Translations under genes and position numbers: made by a program
Origin: Candidatus Methylospira mobilis
GTDB taxonomy: Bacteria; Pseudomonadota; Gammaproteobacteria; Methylococcales; Methylococcaceae
DNA: 64,000 nucleotides
Assembly: GCF_009498235.1 (NCBI RefSeq)
Contig: NZ_CP044205.1
Location: forward strand, 1,111,716-1,175,715
Direction: 5' to 3'
In this document: positions 56,955 through 64,000 of the stretch, piece after piece
Layout of the letters: the number at the start of each line of letters is the position of its first letter
How positions within the stretch are numbered: the first letter of the stretch is position 1
Notes under the pieces: model-generated
The model's database searches: none
Seen by the model: the letters and a program-made list of their open reading frames with translations, nothing else
What the model was told of the DNA's origin: nothing

Positions 56955-57955
56955 CGATAGTAGTTTTTGTACCACTCGACAAAGCGCGCTACGCCGGTTT
57001 CTATGGATGTTTTGGGCTGGTAGCCGGTGTCTCTGCTTAGGTCGTCGATGTCTGCATAGGTGGCGGGTACGTCGCCGGGCTGCATCGGCAGGAAGTTTTT
57101 AAGGGCCGTTCTGCCAAGGTTGGTTTCAAGCAGCTCAATGAAATACATCAACTCGACGGGTTGATTGTTGCCGATATTGTAAATTCGGTAGGGCGCTTTA
57201 CTGCTGCCCGGGTCGGGACGATCGCTGTCCCAATCGCTATTGGGTTGCGCGGCATGATCGATGCTGAGTACGATGCCGTCAATGATATCGTCGATATAGG
57301 TGAAGTCGCGTTTGTGCCGTCCGAAGTTGAATACGTCGATCGGTTTGTTTTCTAGAATATTGCGTGTAAACAGGAACGGAGCCATGTCGGGTCTGCCCCA
57401 GGGGCCGTAAACGGTAAAGAATCGAAGGCCGGTTACAGGCAGGTTGAACAGATGACTATAGGTATGCGCCATCAGCTCGTTGGCTTTTTTGGTTGCGGCG
57501 TACAGGCTGACAGGATGATCCACGTTGTCGTGTACCGAAAAGGGCATGGCCGTATTGGCCCCATACACCGAACTGCTGGACGCAAATACCAGATGCTCGA
57601 TCCGATGGTGACGGCAGGCTTCGAGGATATTACAGAATCCGCTGACATTGGCGTCGATGTAGGCTTGCGGGTTGAGCAGCGAGTAACGCACGCCGGCCTG
57701 AGCCGCCAGATTGACGACGCGTTGCGGACGGTGTTCTTCGAATACCCGTTCAATCCGGGCGTTATCCTCAAGTGACGCTCGTACCTCGGTGAAACAGCGA
57801 TAGTTTTTAAGGTGGGAAAGCCGCGCTTCCTTGAGCGCCGCGTCATAGTAGGCATTGACATTGTCGATGCCTACTACTTCATCTCCTCGTTCCAATAAGC
57901 GCCGGGCAAGCGCCGCGCCGATGAACCCCGCCGTTCCGGTTACAACCAGCTTCAT
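56951..57955 (-). CDS. UDP-glucuronate 4-epimerase-like NAD-dependent epimerase
   Basis: 334 residues. The NAD loop is VTGTAGFIGAALARRL; IDNVNAYYDAALKEARL, AAQAGVRYSLLNPQAYIDAN, FASSSSVYGANTAMPFS and LYAATKKANELMAH (YxxxK) follow, then VYGPWGRPDMAPFLFTRNIL, the pattern of UDP-GlcA 4-epimerases (LspL/Cap1J type). It would make UDP-galacturonate for surface glycan. It overlaps the small membrane protein gene and mobB by four bases each, so the three are translationally linked. Confidence 0.9.
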   Translation of the reverse strand: MKLVVTGTAGFIGAALARRLLERGDEVVGIDNVNAYYDAALKEARLSHLKNYRCFTEVRASLEDNARIERVFEEHRPQRVVNLAAQAGVRYSLLNPQAYIDANVSGFCNILEACRHHRIEHLVFASSSSVYGANTAMPFSVHDNVDHPVSLYAATKKANELMAHTYSHLFNLPVTGLRFFTVYGPWGRPDMAPFLFTRNILENKPIDVFNFGRHKRDFTYIDDIIDGIVLSIDHAAQPNSDWDSDRPDPGSSKAPYRIYNIGNNQPVELMYFIELLETNLGRTALKNFLPMQPGDVPATYADIDDLSRDTGYQPKTSIETGVARFVEWYKNYYR

Positions 57956-58302
57956 GCAATCGATGTGGTTTCGCTTTCAGTTGCCGACGCTTGTGTATCC
58001 ACGTTGCTGTTTTCAAAAGACTTACGTGCAGCGACAGTGCCGTCTGCGATCGCTTTACCCAGGAAGTTGCGGCCCGGTATAAACGATGAAACCACCAGGG
58101 CGCCGAAGACTATGCCGTACGAAGCATAATAAACGGAGGTATACACGGCCTTACCGATCAGATTTTTTGCTTTTTCCTGGTCGGCGATGAGGCCGGCGTC
58201 CGCCGTCAATGCAGGTGAATTCCCTGCGGATTCATTGATAGAGGATTTTGGCGAGATGTTTACTGATTTTTTTTTGGTGGTAGTAGTGCTGGTCATACTC
58301 AA
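57952..58302 (-). CDS. Small membrane-associated protein coupled to ParA
   Basis: 116 residues, family not recognised. A polar N-terminal tail with a lysine cluster (TTTTKKKSVNISPKS, residues 6-20) is followed by a mildly polar region, one hydrophobic or amphipathic segment at about residues 52-76 (VYTSVYYASYGIVFGALVVS), a basic patch (PGRNFLGKAIADG) and a Ser/Thr/Glu-rich tail. It starts in the ParA stop and ends in the epimerase start (both ATGA). Size, basic disordered tail and coupling to ParA are what one expects of a ParA-activating adaptor, but this is inference. Confidence 0.75.
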   Translation of the reverse strand: MSMTSTTTTKKKSVNISPKSSINESAGNSPALTADAGLIADQEKAKNLIGKAVYTSVYYASYGIVFGALVVSSFIPGRNFLGKAIADGTVAARKSFENSNVDTQASATESETTSIA

Positions 58303-58922
58303 AACTCCATGATTTCATGAACAAGTGATTTGATTTCTTTAGCGGCTGCGCCTTTCGGTTCGAACTCGAGGACCGAAAGACCTTGTGCCGCGCTTTCGGC
58401 GAAGGCCACGCGTTGACCCACTATGCTTTGGGTTAATGCAAAAGGGTAGCCTGCCAATGCGCTGGATACATCGCGGCCTATAGCCGTATTCGCTATTTTG
58501 CGATTGACTATGAAGAGCGCTTTGATGTTTTCGCGGAAAACGAGCGCTTCTTGGATGAGCTTGACAATTTCGTCTGCGGCCCAGACATCGTAGGGAGACG
58601 GCTGTAACGGAATAAGCACGATATGGCTGGCCATAATTGCAGAGCGCGCTACATCGTTGGCGCGCGGCGGGCCGTCGATGATAACGTGATCGTAAGGGCC
58701 GGCAAGTTCCGGTATATCCTTGTGCAGGGTGGGTTTGGCCAAACCGACGACAGGAAAAAGAGCCTCCTGTACACGGCTGGAATGCCAATCGAGCGCGCTT
58801 CCCTGTGTATCTGCGTCCACCAGCAATACCTTGTTGCTGCCCAGCGCAAGCGCTGTCGCGATATTGACGGAAAGAGTAGTCTTGCCTACGCCGCCTTTTT
58901 GATTGAGTACGCTGATAATCAT
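58299..58922 (-). CDS. Orphan ParA-family ATPase
   Basis: 207 residues, ParA/MinD superfamily, short form without an N-terminal helix-turn-helix (type Ib or McdA/ParF-like). The deviant Walker A is NQKGGVGKTTLSVN (signature Lys9, Lys15), A' is LLVDADTQGSALDW, and Walker B is DHVIIDGPPRANDVARSA. No parB-like or parS-like element is adjacent. It leads a minus-strand operon parA - small membrane protein - epimerase - mobB. Such orphan ParAs position cargo other than DNA (protein clusters, microcompartments, secretion machines). The cargo here is unknown. Confidence 0.9.
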   Translation of the reverse strand: MIISVLNQKGGVGKTTLSVNIATALALGSNKVLLVDADTQGSALDWHSSRVQEALFPVVGLAKPTLHKDIPELAGPYDHVIIDGPPRANDVARSAIMASHIVLIPLQPSPYDVWAADEIVKLIQEALVFRENIKALFIVNRKIANTAIGRDVSSALAGYPFALTQSIVGQRVAFAESAAQGLSVLEFEPKGAAAKEIKSLVHEIMEF

Positions 58923-59038
58923 CGTTTGTTTGTCTTGTAAGTGCAGCCGCGTATCCGCTTACGGTTAGTTTGACATGCATGGGCTCCGGCTTCAAGCTCA
59001 CTAATCGTTATTTAGCATCAAGGCAATATTTTTTTGGG

Positions 59039-59050
59039 TATAAGCTTATA
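59039..59050. repeat. 12-base palindrome upstream of cysT
   Basis: TATAAGCTTATA is a perfect palindrome in the 271-base gap between divergent parA and cysT, about 145 bases before the chosen cysT start. Its place suits an operator for either gene. No regulator can be named. I see no other clear signal in this gap. Confidence 0.3.
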
Positions 59051-59193
59051 TCGAAAATGTAAGGCATGAACACCCGATACTCAGCTAACATTATCAGCTG
59101 GAAAATCATAGTGTATGACGTTGCCTGGGCGCGGCATGCATCGGCGTGGTCACATTCGGGGTTTGGATAAAACTTTCAATGAACGTTTCGTTA

Positions 59194-60027
59194 ATGACGG
59201 CAATAAGAAAACCCAGTGTGCTGCCTGGTTTTAATTTGACCATGGGCTTTACGCTGCTTTACCTCAGCCTGATTGTGCTGATTCCTCTGTCCGCCACTTT
59301 TCTGAAGAGCGCAACGCTGGGGTGGAGCGCTTTTTGGGACACGATCACTGCTCCAAGGGTGCTGGCATCCTATAAGCTGACATTTGCCGCATCGCTGATA
59401 GGCGCAACGATCAATACCTTTTTCGGGTTATTGGTGGCCTGGGTGCTGGTGCGTTATGAATTTTACGGCAAGCGTATCGTCGATGCCGTAGTGGATCTGC
59501 CTTTTGCACTGCCCACGGCGGTAGCCGGTATAGCGCTTGCCAATATTTATTCCACCAAAGGCTGGGTAGGGCAGTTATTTGCGCCCCTGGGCATCAAAAT
59601 CGCGTTTACGCCATTGGGAGTGGTGATTGCGTTGACGTTTATCGGGCTGCCGTTTGTCGTTCGCACCGTACAGCCTGTCCTGGAGGATTTTGAATCCGAA
59701 CTGGAAGAGGCGGCGGCCAGTCTCGGCGCGACGCGCTGGCAGACTTTTCGCATGGTTATCTTCCCCAGCGTGTGGCCGGCGTTGCTGACCGGTTTTGCAA
59801 TGGCTTTCGCGCGCGCGATAGGCGAGTACGGCTCGGTTATCTTTATTGCCGGCAACATACCGATGGTATCCGAAATTACGCCGCTGCTGATTATTACCAA
59901 GCTCGAGCAATACGACTACGCAGGCGCGACTGCGCTGGCGGTGGCGATGCTTGTTGTCTCGTTCATGATGCTGCTGACAATTAACGTGCTTCAGTGGTGG
60001 GGCGCCAACCGTTACGGCAGACGCTGA
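59194..60027 (+). CDS. cysT: Sulfate/thiosulfate ABC transporter permease CysT (CysU)
   Basis: 277 residues from the ATG at 59194, which best fits the family start ([20 protein letters not shown]); ATG 59179 and GTG-type 59146 are in-frame alternatives. Six membrane segments and the EAA loop [22 protein letters not shown] are present. [19 protein letters not shown] is typical of CysT. It pairs with CysW to form the channel for sulfate or thiosulfate. No binding protein (sbp/cysP) gene lies in the window. Confidence 0.94.
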   Translation: MTAIRKPSVLPGFNLTMGFTLLYLSLIVLIPLSATFLKSATLGWSAFWDTITAPRVLASYKLTFAASLIGATINTFFGLLVAWVLVRYEFYGKRIVDAVVDLPFALPTAVAGIALANIYSTKGWVGQLFAPLGIKIAFTPLGVVIALTFIGLPFVVRTVQPVLEDFESELEEAAASLGATRWQTFRMVIFPSVWPALLTGFAMAFARAIGEYGSVIFIAGNIPMVSEITPLLIITKLEQYDYAGATALAVAMLVVSFMMLLTINVLQWWGANRYGRR

Positions 60028-60042
60028 AGATAAGAGGTTCAT

Positions 60043-60891
60043 ATGTCAACTCATTCCATTAGATTGGCTAATACCGAGCCGGCTGCCGTGCGGTGGGCAT
60101 TGGTCGCGATTGCATTGCTGTTTCTGGGTGGATTTCTGTTCATGCCGTTGCTGGTCGTGTTTTTGCAAGCTTTCAACAAAGGGTTTTCCTTCTATTGGGG
60201 GGCGCTGGGCGACCCGACCGCGCTGGCGGCAATCCGCTTGACTTTGCTGGTGACAGCGATTGCTGTGCCGCTTAATATGGTGTTCGGACTGGCGGCGTCC
60301 TGGGCGATCGCCAAGTTCGATTTCCATGGCAAAAGCCTGCTGATTACCTTGATCGATCTGCCGTTTTCAGTGTCTCCGGTGGTGTCGGGATTGATTTATG
60401 TGTTGATGTTCGGCATGCAGGGCTGGATGGGCCCCTGGCTGGCCGAGCACAACATCCGTCTGATGTTTGCAGTACCCGGCATCGTGATGGCGACCGTGTT
60501 CGTGACCTTTCCGTTTGTCGCGCGTGAGCTGATCCCGTTGATGGAGGCACAAGGAAGTGATGAGGAGGAGGCGGCTATCGTGCTTGGCGCCAGCGGGTGG
60601 CAAACCTTCTGGCGGGTAACCTTGCCGAATATTAAATGGGGCCTGCTTTATGGCGTAATTCTGTGCAATGCGCGGGCGATGGGAGAGTTCGGCGCGGTTT
60701 CGGTCGTCTCCGGTCATATCAGGGGCTTGACCAACACCATACCTTTGCATGTCGAAATTCTGTACAACGAATATAACAGCACGGCGGCGTTCGCCGTCGC
60801 TTCCTTGCTGGCCATGCTGGCTCTGGTGACGCTGGTGCTGAAGAGCGGATTGGCCTGGCGCTTGAAATCGACCCTGGAAACCAGTGGCTAG
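60043..60891 (+). CDS. cysW: Sulfate/thiosulfate ABC transporter permease CysW
   Basis: 282 residues, six membrane segments. EAA loop: DEEEAAIVLGASGWQTFWRV; CNARAMGEFGAVSVVSGHI and LHVEILYNEYN are CysW-typical. It lies 15 bases after cysT and 19 before cysA. Confidence 0.95.
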   Translation: MSTHSIRLANTEPAAVRWALVAIALLFLGGFLFMPLLVVFLQAFNKGFSFYWGALGDPTALAAIRLTLLVTAIAVPLNMVFGLAASWAIAKFDFHGKSLLITLIDLPFSVSPVVSGLIYVLMFGMQGWMGPWLAEHNIRLMFAVPGIVMATVFVTFPFVARELIPLMEAQGSDEEEAAIVLGASGWQTFWRVTLPNIKWGLLYGVILCNARAMGEFGAVSVVSGHIRGLTNTIPLHVEILYNEYNSTAAFAVASLLAMLALVTLVLKSGLAWRLKSTLETSG

Positions 60892-60910
60892 GATTTAGGA
60901 TAAAAGTCGC

Positions 60911-61996
60911 ATGAGTATACGCATAATCAATATCGAGAAAAGTTTTGGCGGCTTCCGCGCGCTGAAGGGCATCGACCTGGAAATCAACTCCGGTGAACTG
61001 GTTGCCTTGCTCGGCCCGTCCGGGTGCGGCAAAACTTCTTTGCTCAGAATTATCGCAGGGCTGGAGGCGCCCGATTCGGGGCAAATACTGTTTTACGGAG
61101 AAGATGCGACACGGCGTCATGTGCGCGAGCGTCAGGTCGGGTTCGTGTTTCAGCACTATGCGTTGTTTCGCCACATGTCCGTGTTCGAAAATATCGCTTT
61201 CGGCCTGCGCGTGCGTCCGGCGGCAACGCGTCCTTCCGGTGCGGAAATCAGTGCAAAGGTGCATCAGCTATTGGCGCTGGTGCAGCTGGACTGGGTGGCT
61301 GACAGATACCCGCCCCAGCTTTCCGGCGGACAAAGGCAGCGCGTCGCGCTGGCGCGAGCTTTGGCGGTAGAACCGCGTGTGTTGCTGCTGGACGAGCCGT
61401 TTGGCGCGCTGGACGCCAAGGTGCGCAAGGATCTTCGCCGCTGGCTGCGCCGTATGCATGACGAGTTGCATGTGACCAGCGTCTTTGTGACCCACGATCA
61501 GGAGGAAGCGCTTGAGGTTGCGGACAGAGTGGTGGTGATGAATGCCGGGCAGATCGAACAGATAGGCTCTCCCGAAGAGGTATACGATAACCCCGCCACG
61601 CCTTTCGTTTACCATTTTCTGGGAGATGTTAATCTGTTCCATGGTCGGGTCAGCGATGGCAGCGCCACAATCGCCGATGCCGGCTTAGCCCTGCTGGATC
61701 AGGCGGAAAACCGCCCGGCTGCCGTGTTTTATGCGCGGCCTCATGAAATCGAAATTACCGCCTACCAGGATGGATCATCGGGAATCAAGGCGCGTATTCT
61801 TGATATCCGCCGTTTTGGTGCGCTGGTCAAATTCGAGCTGGAGCGTTCGGACGGGCAGGGTATCGTCGAGGCGGAGATGAATCGGGAAAATTTCCAGGGC
61901 AAAGCCTTTATCGAAGGCGATGAAGTGATCATTCAACCCAAGCGCCTGCGGGTTTTTACCGAAATAGATGAAACAGCTGCAGGCGGTTGTATCTAG
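60911..61996 (+). CDS. cysA: Sulfate/thiosulfate ABC transporter ATPase CysA
   Basis: 361 residues. Walker A is [16 protein letters not shown], the signature [14 protein letters not shown], and Walker [15 protein letters not shown]. The C-terminal third is a TOBE-like domain. It powers CysTW. Between its stop and modB lies a 98-base gap with a ModE-like operator, so the molybdate genes are a separate unit. Confidence 0.96.
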   Translation: MSIRIINIEKSFGGFRALKGIDLEINSGELVALLGPSGCGKTSLLRIIAGLEAPDSGQILFYGEDATRRHVRERQVGFVFQHYALFRHMSVFENIAFGLRVRPAATRPSGAEISAKVHQLLALVQLDWVADRYPPQLSGGQRQRVALARALAVEPRVLLLDEPFGALDAKVRKDLRRWLRRMHDELHVTSVFVTHDQEEALEVADRVVVMNAGQIEQIGSPEEVYDNPATPFVYHFLGDVNLFHGRVSDGSATIADAGLALLDQAENRPAAVFYARPHEIEITAYQDGSSGIKARILDIRRFGALVKFELERSDGQGIVEAEMNRENFQGKAFIEGDEVIIQPKRLRVFTEIDETAAGGCI

Positions 61997-62018
61997 AGAT
62001 ATACAGGAATTGGCACGG

Positions 62019-62042
62019 CGGTATATTATGATGGTAATAACG
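62019..62042 (+). promoter_or_regulatory. ModE-type operator upstream of modB
   Basis: A 24-base element beginning CGGTATATTATG and ending ATGGTAATAACG, with half-sites CGGTAT and (on the opposite strand) CGTTAT. It matches the layout of the E. coli modA operator as I remember it, including spacing and both ends. It lies about 53 bases before the modB ATG. A Mo-loaded ModE would repress modBC here. Confidence 0.68.
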
Positions 62043-62094
62043 TCCCTGTGTTTTCAGGCGGATTTTTGGCATCACGATAACGGAGTGCACCGCT

Positions 62095-62814
62095 ATGCCG
62101 GATTTTCTCTCGCCCGAAGAGCTTTCCGCTCTATTGCTTTCCATCAAGGTTTCGATTTGGGCGACCTTGATGAGCGCCCCGCTCGCCATTTTTACCGGCT
62201 GGCTGCTGGCTCGTAAAAACTTTCCAGGGAAAGGCGTGTTCGATGCGCTGATCCATTTGCCTCTGGTGTTGCCTCCCGTCGTTCCCGGCTACCTGCTGCT
62301 GCTGCTGTTCGGGCGGAACGGTCCGTTGGGACGCGCGCTGGACGGCTGTTGCGGAATTACGCTGGGTTTCAGCTGGAAAGGCGCGGCGCTGGCTTCCGCA
62401 TTGATGGCTTTTCCATTGATGGTTCGATCGGTGCGCTTGTCGGTCAGTTTGATCGATATTCGCCTGGAAAGCGCGGCCAGAACGTTGGGTGCTTCGGCTT
62501 TGTCGGTTTTTTTCGCGATAACGCTGCCGATGGCGATGCCGGGCATCGTATCCGGTCTGGTGCTGGCCTTTTCACGCAGTTTGGGCGAGTTCGGCGCCAC
62601 CATTACCTTTGTCGGCAATATCGCCGGTGAAACCAGGACGCTGCCATTGGCTATTTATACGGCCAGCCAGATACCCGATGGGGACATGCAGGCGATGCGC
62701 CTCATTGCATTGTCGCTGATCGTAGCGCTGGCCGCTCTGGTGGGCAGTGAGCAACTATCGCGCAGAATGGAGCGAAAACTCGGTTTGGGGGCGGTCGACA
62801 ATGCTGGAGCTTGA
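62095..62814 (+). CDS. modB: Molybdate ABC transporter permease ModB
   Basis: 239 residues, about five membrane segments. VVPGYLLLLLFGRNGPLG and the EAA loop RLESAARTLGASALSVFFAITLP-type sequence are typical, as is FSRSLGEFGATITFVGNIAG. It forms the molybdate channel. No modA (binding protein) gene precedes it in the window. It overlaps modC by 14 bases. Confidence 0.94.
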   Translation: MPDFLSPEELSALLLSIKVSIWATLMSAPLAIFTGWLLARKNFPGKGVFDALIHLPLVLPPVVPGYLLLLLFGRNGPLGRALDGCCGITLGFSWKGAALASALMAFPLMVRSVRLSVSLIDIRLESAARTLGASALSVFFAITLPMAMPGIVSGLVLAFSRSLGEFGATITFVGNIAGETRTLPLAIYTASQIPDGDMQAMRLIALSLIVALAALVGSEQLSRRMERKLGLGAVDNAGA

Positions 62815-63898
62815 TATTGCTGTCAGGCGCAAGGGGTTCGACGCCCATTTCGCGGTGGAAATAAAAGAGCCGGTCAGCGGTGTTTTCGGCGCATCCGGTT
62901 CCGGCAAAACGACGCTGTTACATGCGCTATCCGGACTGATACGCCCGGATAGCGGGCGCATTGTTCTGAGCGGCAATGTGTTGTTCGATGCCGAGAGCGG
63001 GGTTTTCCTGCCGCCGGAGCAGCGGCGCATCGGACTGGTGTTCCAGGATGCCCAGCTTTTTCCGCATCTATCGGTGCGTGACAATCTTTTGTTCGGCTAT
63101 AGACGCTTGTCTCCGCAAGCCCGGCAATTCGAATTGAAGGAAATAGTCGGGTTGCTTCATCTTGGGCATCTATTGGAACGTCGCCCCATCGCTTTGTCGG
63201 GCGGCGAAAAACAGCGTGTGGCGCTTGGGCGCGCATTGTTGTCCAGTCCGCTGCTGCTACTGTTGGACGAACCTCTGGCTTCGTTGGATGATGGGCTGAA
63301 ACGCCAGATTCTTCCGTTTTTGCGGCGTGTGCGCGATGAAATTGCGCTGCCGATGCTTTGCGTCAGTCATGCGCTCGATGAGTTGCTGTATCTCAGCCCG
63401 GTGCTTACCCTGATAGAGGGTGGGCATGTTTTGGCGCACGGGCATTATCTTGATATTCTGGAACGCTTGCCGGGTTACGCGTCAGGCGAGTTCAGCGAAA
63501 TGAAGAATTTCTGGCCGGTAGAAATAGTTGCGCTGGAGCCGGACGACGGGGTGGTTCTGGCTAAACTGGCTGGTCAGCCTATCGTCATGCCGGTGCGGTC
63601 CGCTTGGAGTCCGGGCCAAATTGTCACCATAGCGGTAAAGGCATCCATGATTGCATTGGCGCGCGAGCGAGTAGTGTGCAGCATACAAAATCAGTTATTC
63701 GGCCGGATAACGCGTTTTATTCCGCATAAATCCGGCATGCTTATTCTGGTCGATATCGGCGACGGTATCGAGCTGGTATCGGAAGTGAGCGAGCGTTCTG
63801 TGGAGAGGCTGGCATTACAGCTGGGCGAAACCGTCTGGTGCCTGATAAAATCCCAAGTCTTCGAATATACCGATACCGTAGAGAATATAGAATCCTAG
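62801..63898 (+). CDS. modC: Molybdate ABC transporter ATPase ModC
   Basis: 365 residues from the ATG at 62801; an ORF extension to 62747 lies inside modB. Walker A is FGASGSGKTTLLHAL, signature SGGEKQRVALGRAL, Walker B LLLDEPLASLDD. The C-terminal Mop/TOBE domain runs from about residue 290. It energises ModB. With nifH and mobB in the same window, it supplies molybdenum for nitrogenase and the Mo cofactor (inference). Confidence 0.95.
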   Translation: MLELDIAVRRKGFDAHFAVEIKEPVSGVFGASGSGKTTLLHALSGLIRPDSGRIVLSGNVLFDAESGVFLPPEQRRIGLVFQDAQLFPHLSVRDNLLFGYRRLSPQARQFELKEIVGLLHLGHLLERRPIALSGGEKQRVALGRALLSSPLLLLLDEPLASLDDGLKRQILPFLRRVRDEIALPMLCVSHALDELLYLSPVLTLIEGGHVLAHGHYLDILERLPGYASGEFSEMKNFWPVEIVALEPDDGVVLAKLAGQPIVMPVRSAWSPGQIVTIAVKASMIALARERVVCSIQNQLFGRITRFIPHKSGMLILVDIGDGIELVSEVSERSVERLALQLGETVWCLIKSQVFEYTDTVENIES

Positions 63899-63900
63899 TC

Positions 63901-64000
63901 ATGCCCAGACTGAAAACCAAGCGAACTTCATCAATGCTGCTCTCCGCCGACTCCGGGAAATCGGAACATGCAGCGCCGCGTCTCAAACTTAATCTGCGTT
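63901..64000 (+). CDS. Start of an unidentified gene after modC (runs off the right edge)
   Basis: The ATG at 63901 is two bases after the modC stop and the frame stays open for 33 codons to the edge. The visible residues are basic (PRLKTKRTSS, then PRLKLNLR) with no domain yet. Position after modC and the ModE-like operator make a ModE-type regulator or another Mo-related protein a reasonable guess, no more. Confidence 0.55.
   Translation, partial: MPRLKTKRTSSMLLSADSGKSEHAAPRLKLNLR

Overview
The window looks like a chromosomal segment of a gammaproteobacterial C1-utilising, nitrogen-fixing bacterium, most likely a Methylococcales-type methanotroph. Four points support this: a nitrogenase iron-protein gene at the left edge behind a sigma-54/NifA promoter, a formaldehyde-activating-enzyme homologue, a phosphoketolase/acetate kinase pair, and a gammaproteobacterial order around the division cluster (dcw genes, lpxC, dciA, secA, argJ). 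The taxonomic placement is inference; no rRNA or methane monooxygenase gene lies in the window.

Layout. 1-288: start of nifH (minus strand) with its promoter and activator site. 478-18382: an uninterrupted dcw cluster, mraZ-rsmH-ftsL-ftsI-murE-murF-mraY-murD-ftsW-murG-murC-murB-ddl-ftsQ-ftsA-ftsZ, mostly with overlapping or abutting genes, headed by a strong promoter and four MraZ-type repeats. 18678-24268: lpxC, dciA (minus), secA, argJ. 24295-37863: a cell-surface polysaccharide locus with a VanZ-like protein, initiating sugar-phosphate transferase, flippase, polymerase-like membrane protein, secreted beta-helix protein, methyltransferase, glycosyltransferases, amidotransferase and acyltransferase. 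38119-41728: phosphoketolase and acetate kinase. 41791-45685 (minus): a probable glycolipid set (MGDG-synthase-like GT28, GH1 enzyme, methyltransferase) behind a divergent Fae homologue. 46071-47248: tRNA-Leu(CAG) carrying a decayed island (integrase pseudogene and transposase fragment). 47347-51625 (minus): plsC, gmhB, glyS, glyQ. 51890-55300 (minus): an unrecognised protein, a DUF1249 protein, queD, a PilZ-like protein, a lipoprotein and trpS. 55344-58922 (minus): galE, then parA, a small membrane protein, a UDP-sugar epimerase and mobB in one overlapping operon. 59194 to the end: sulfate ABC transporter cysTWA, molybdate transporter modBC behind a ModE-like operator, and the start of a further gene.

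How the parts fit. The left half is the core envelope machinery: peptidoglycan precursor synthesis (murE to ddl, mraY, murG), septal synthesis (ftsI, ftsW), divisome assembly (ftsL, ftsQ, ftsA, ftsZ), lipid A commitment (lpxC) and protein export (secA). The middle builds surface glycans and possibly glycolipids. Molybdenum recurs: nifH needs the Mo cofactor, modBC imports molybdate, and mobB serves molybdopterin guanine dinucleotide synthesis. The phosphoketolase pair would turn sugar phosphates from formaldehyde assimilation into acetyl phosphate, then acetate and ATP.

The least explained parts are the orphan ParA with its small membrane-associated partner, the GT28-GH1-methyltransferase operon, and the Fae homologue that appears to lack the family's active-site histidine.
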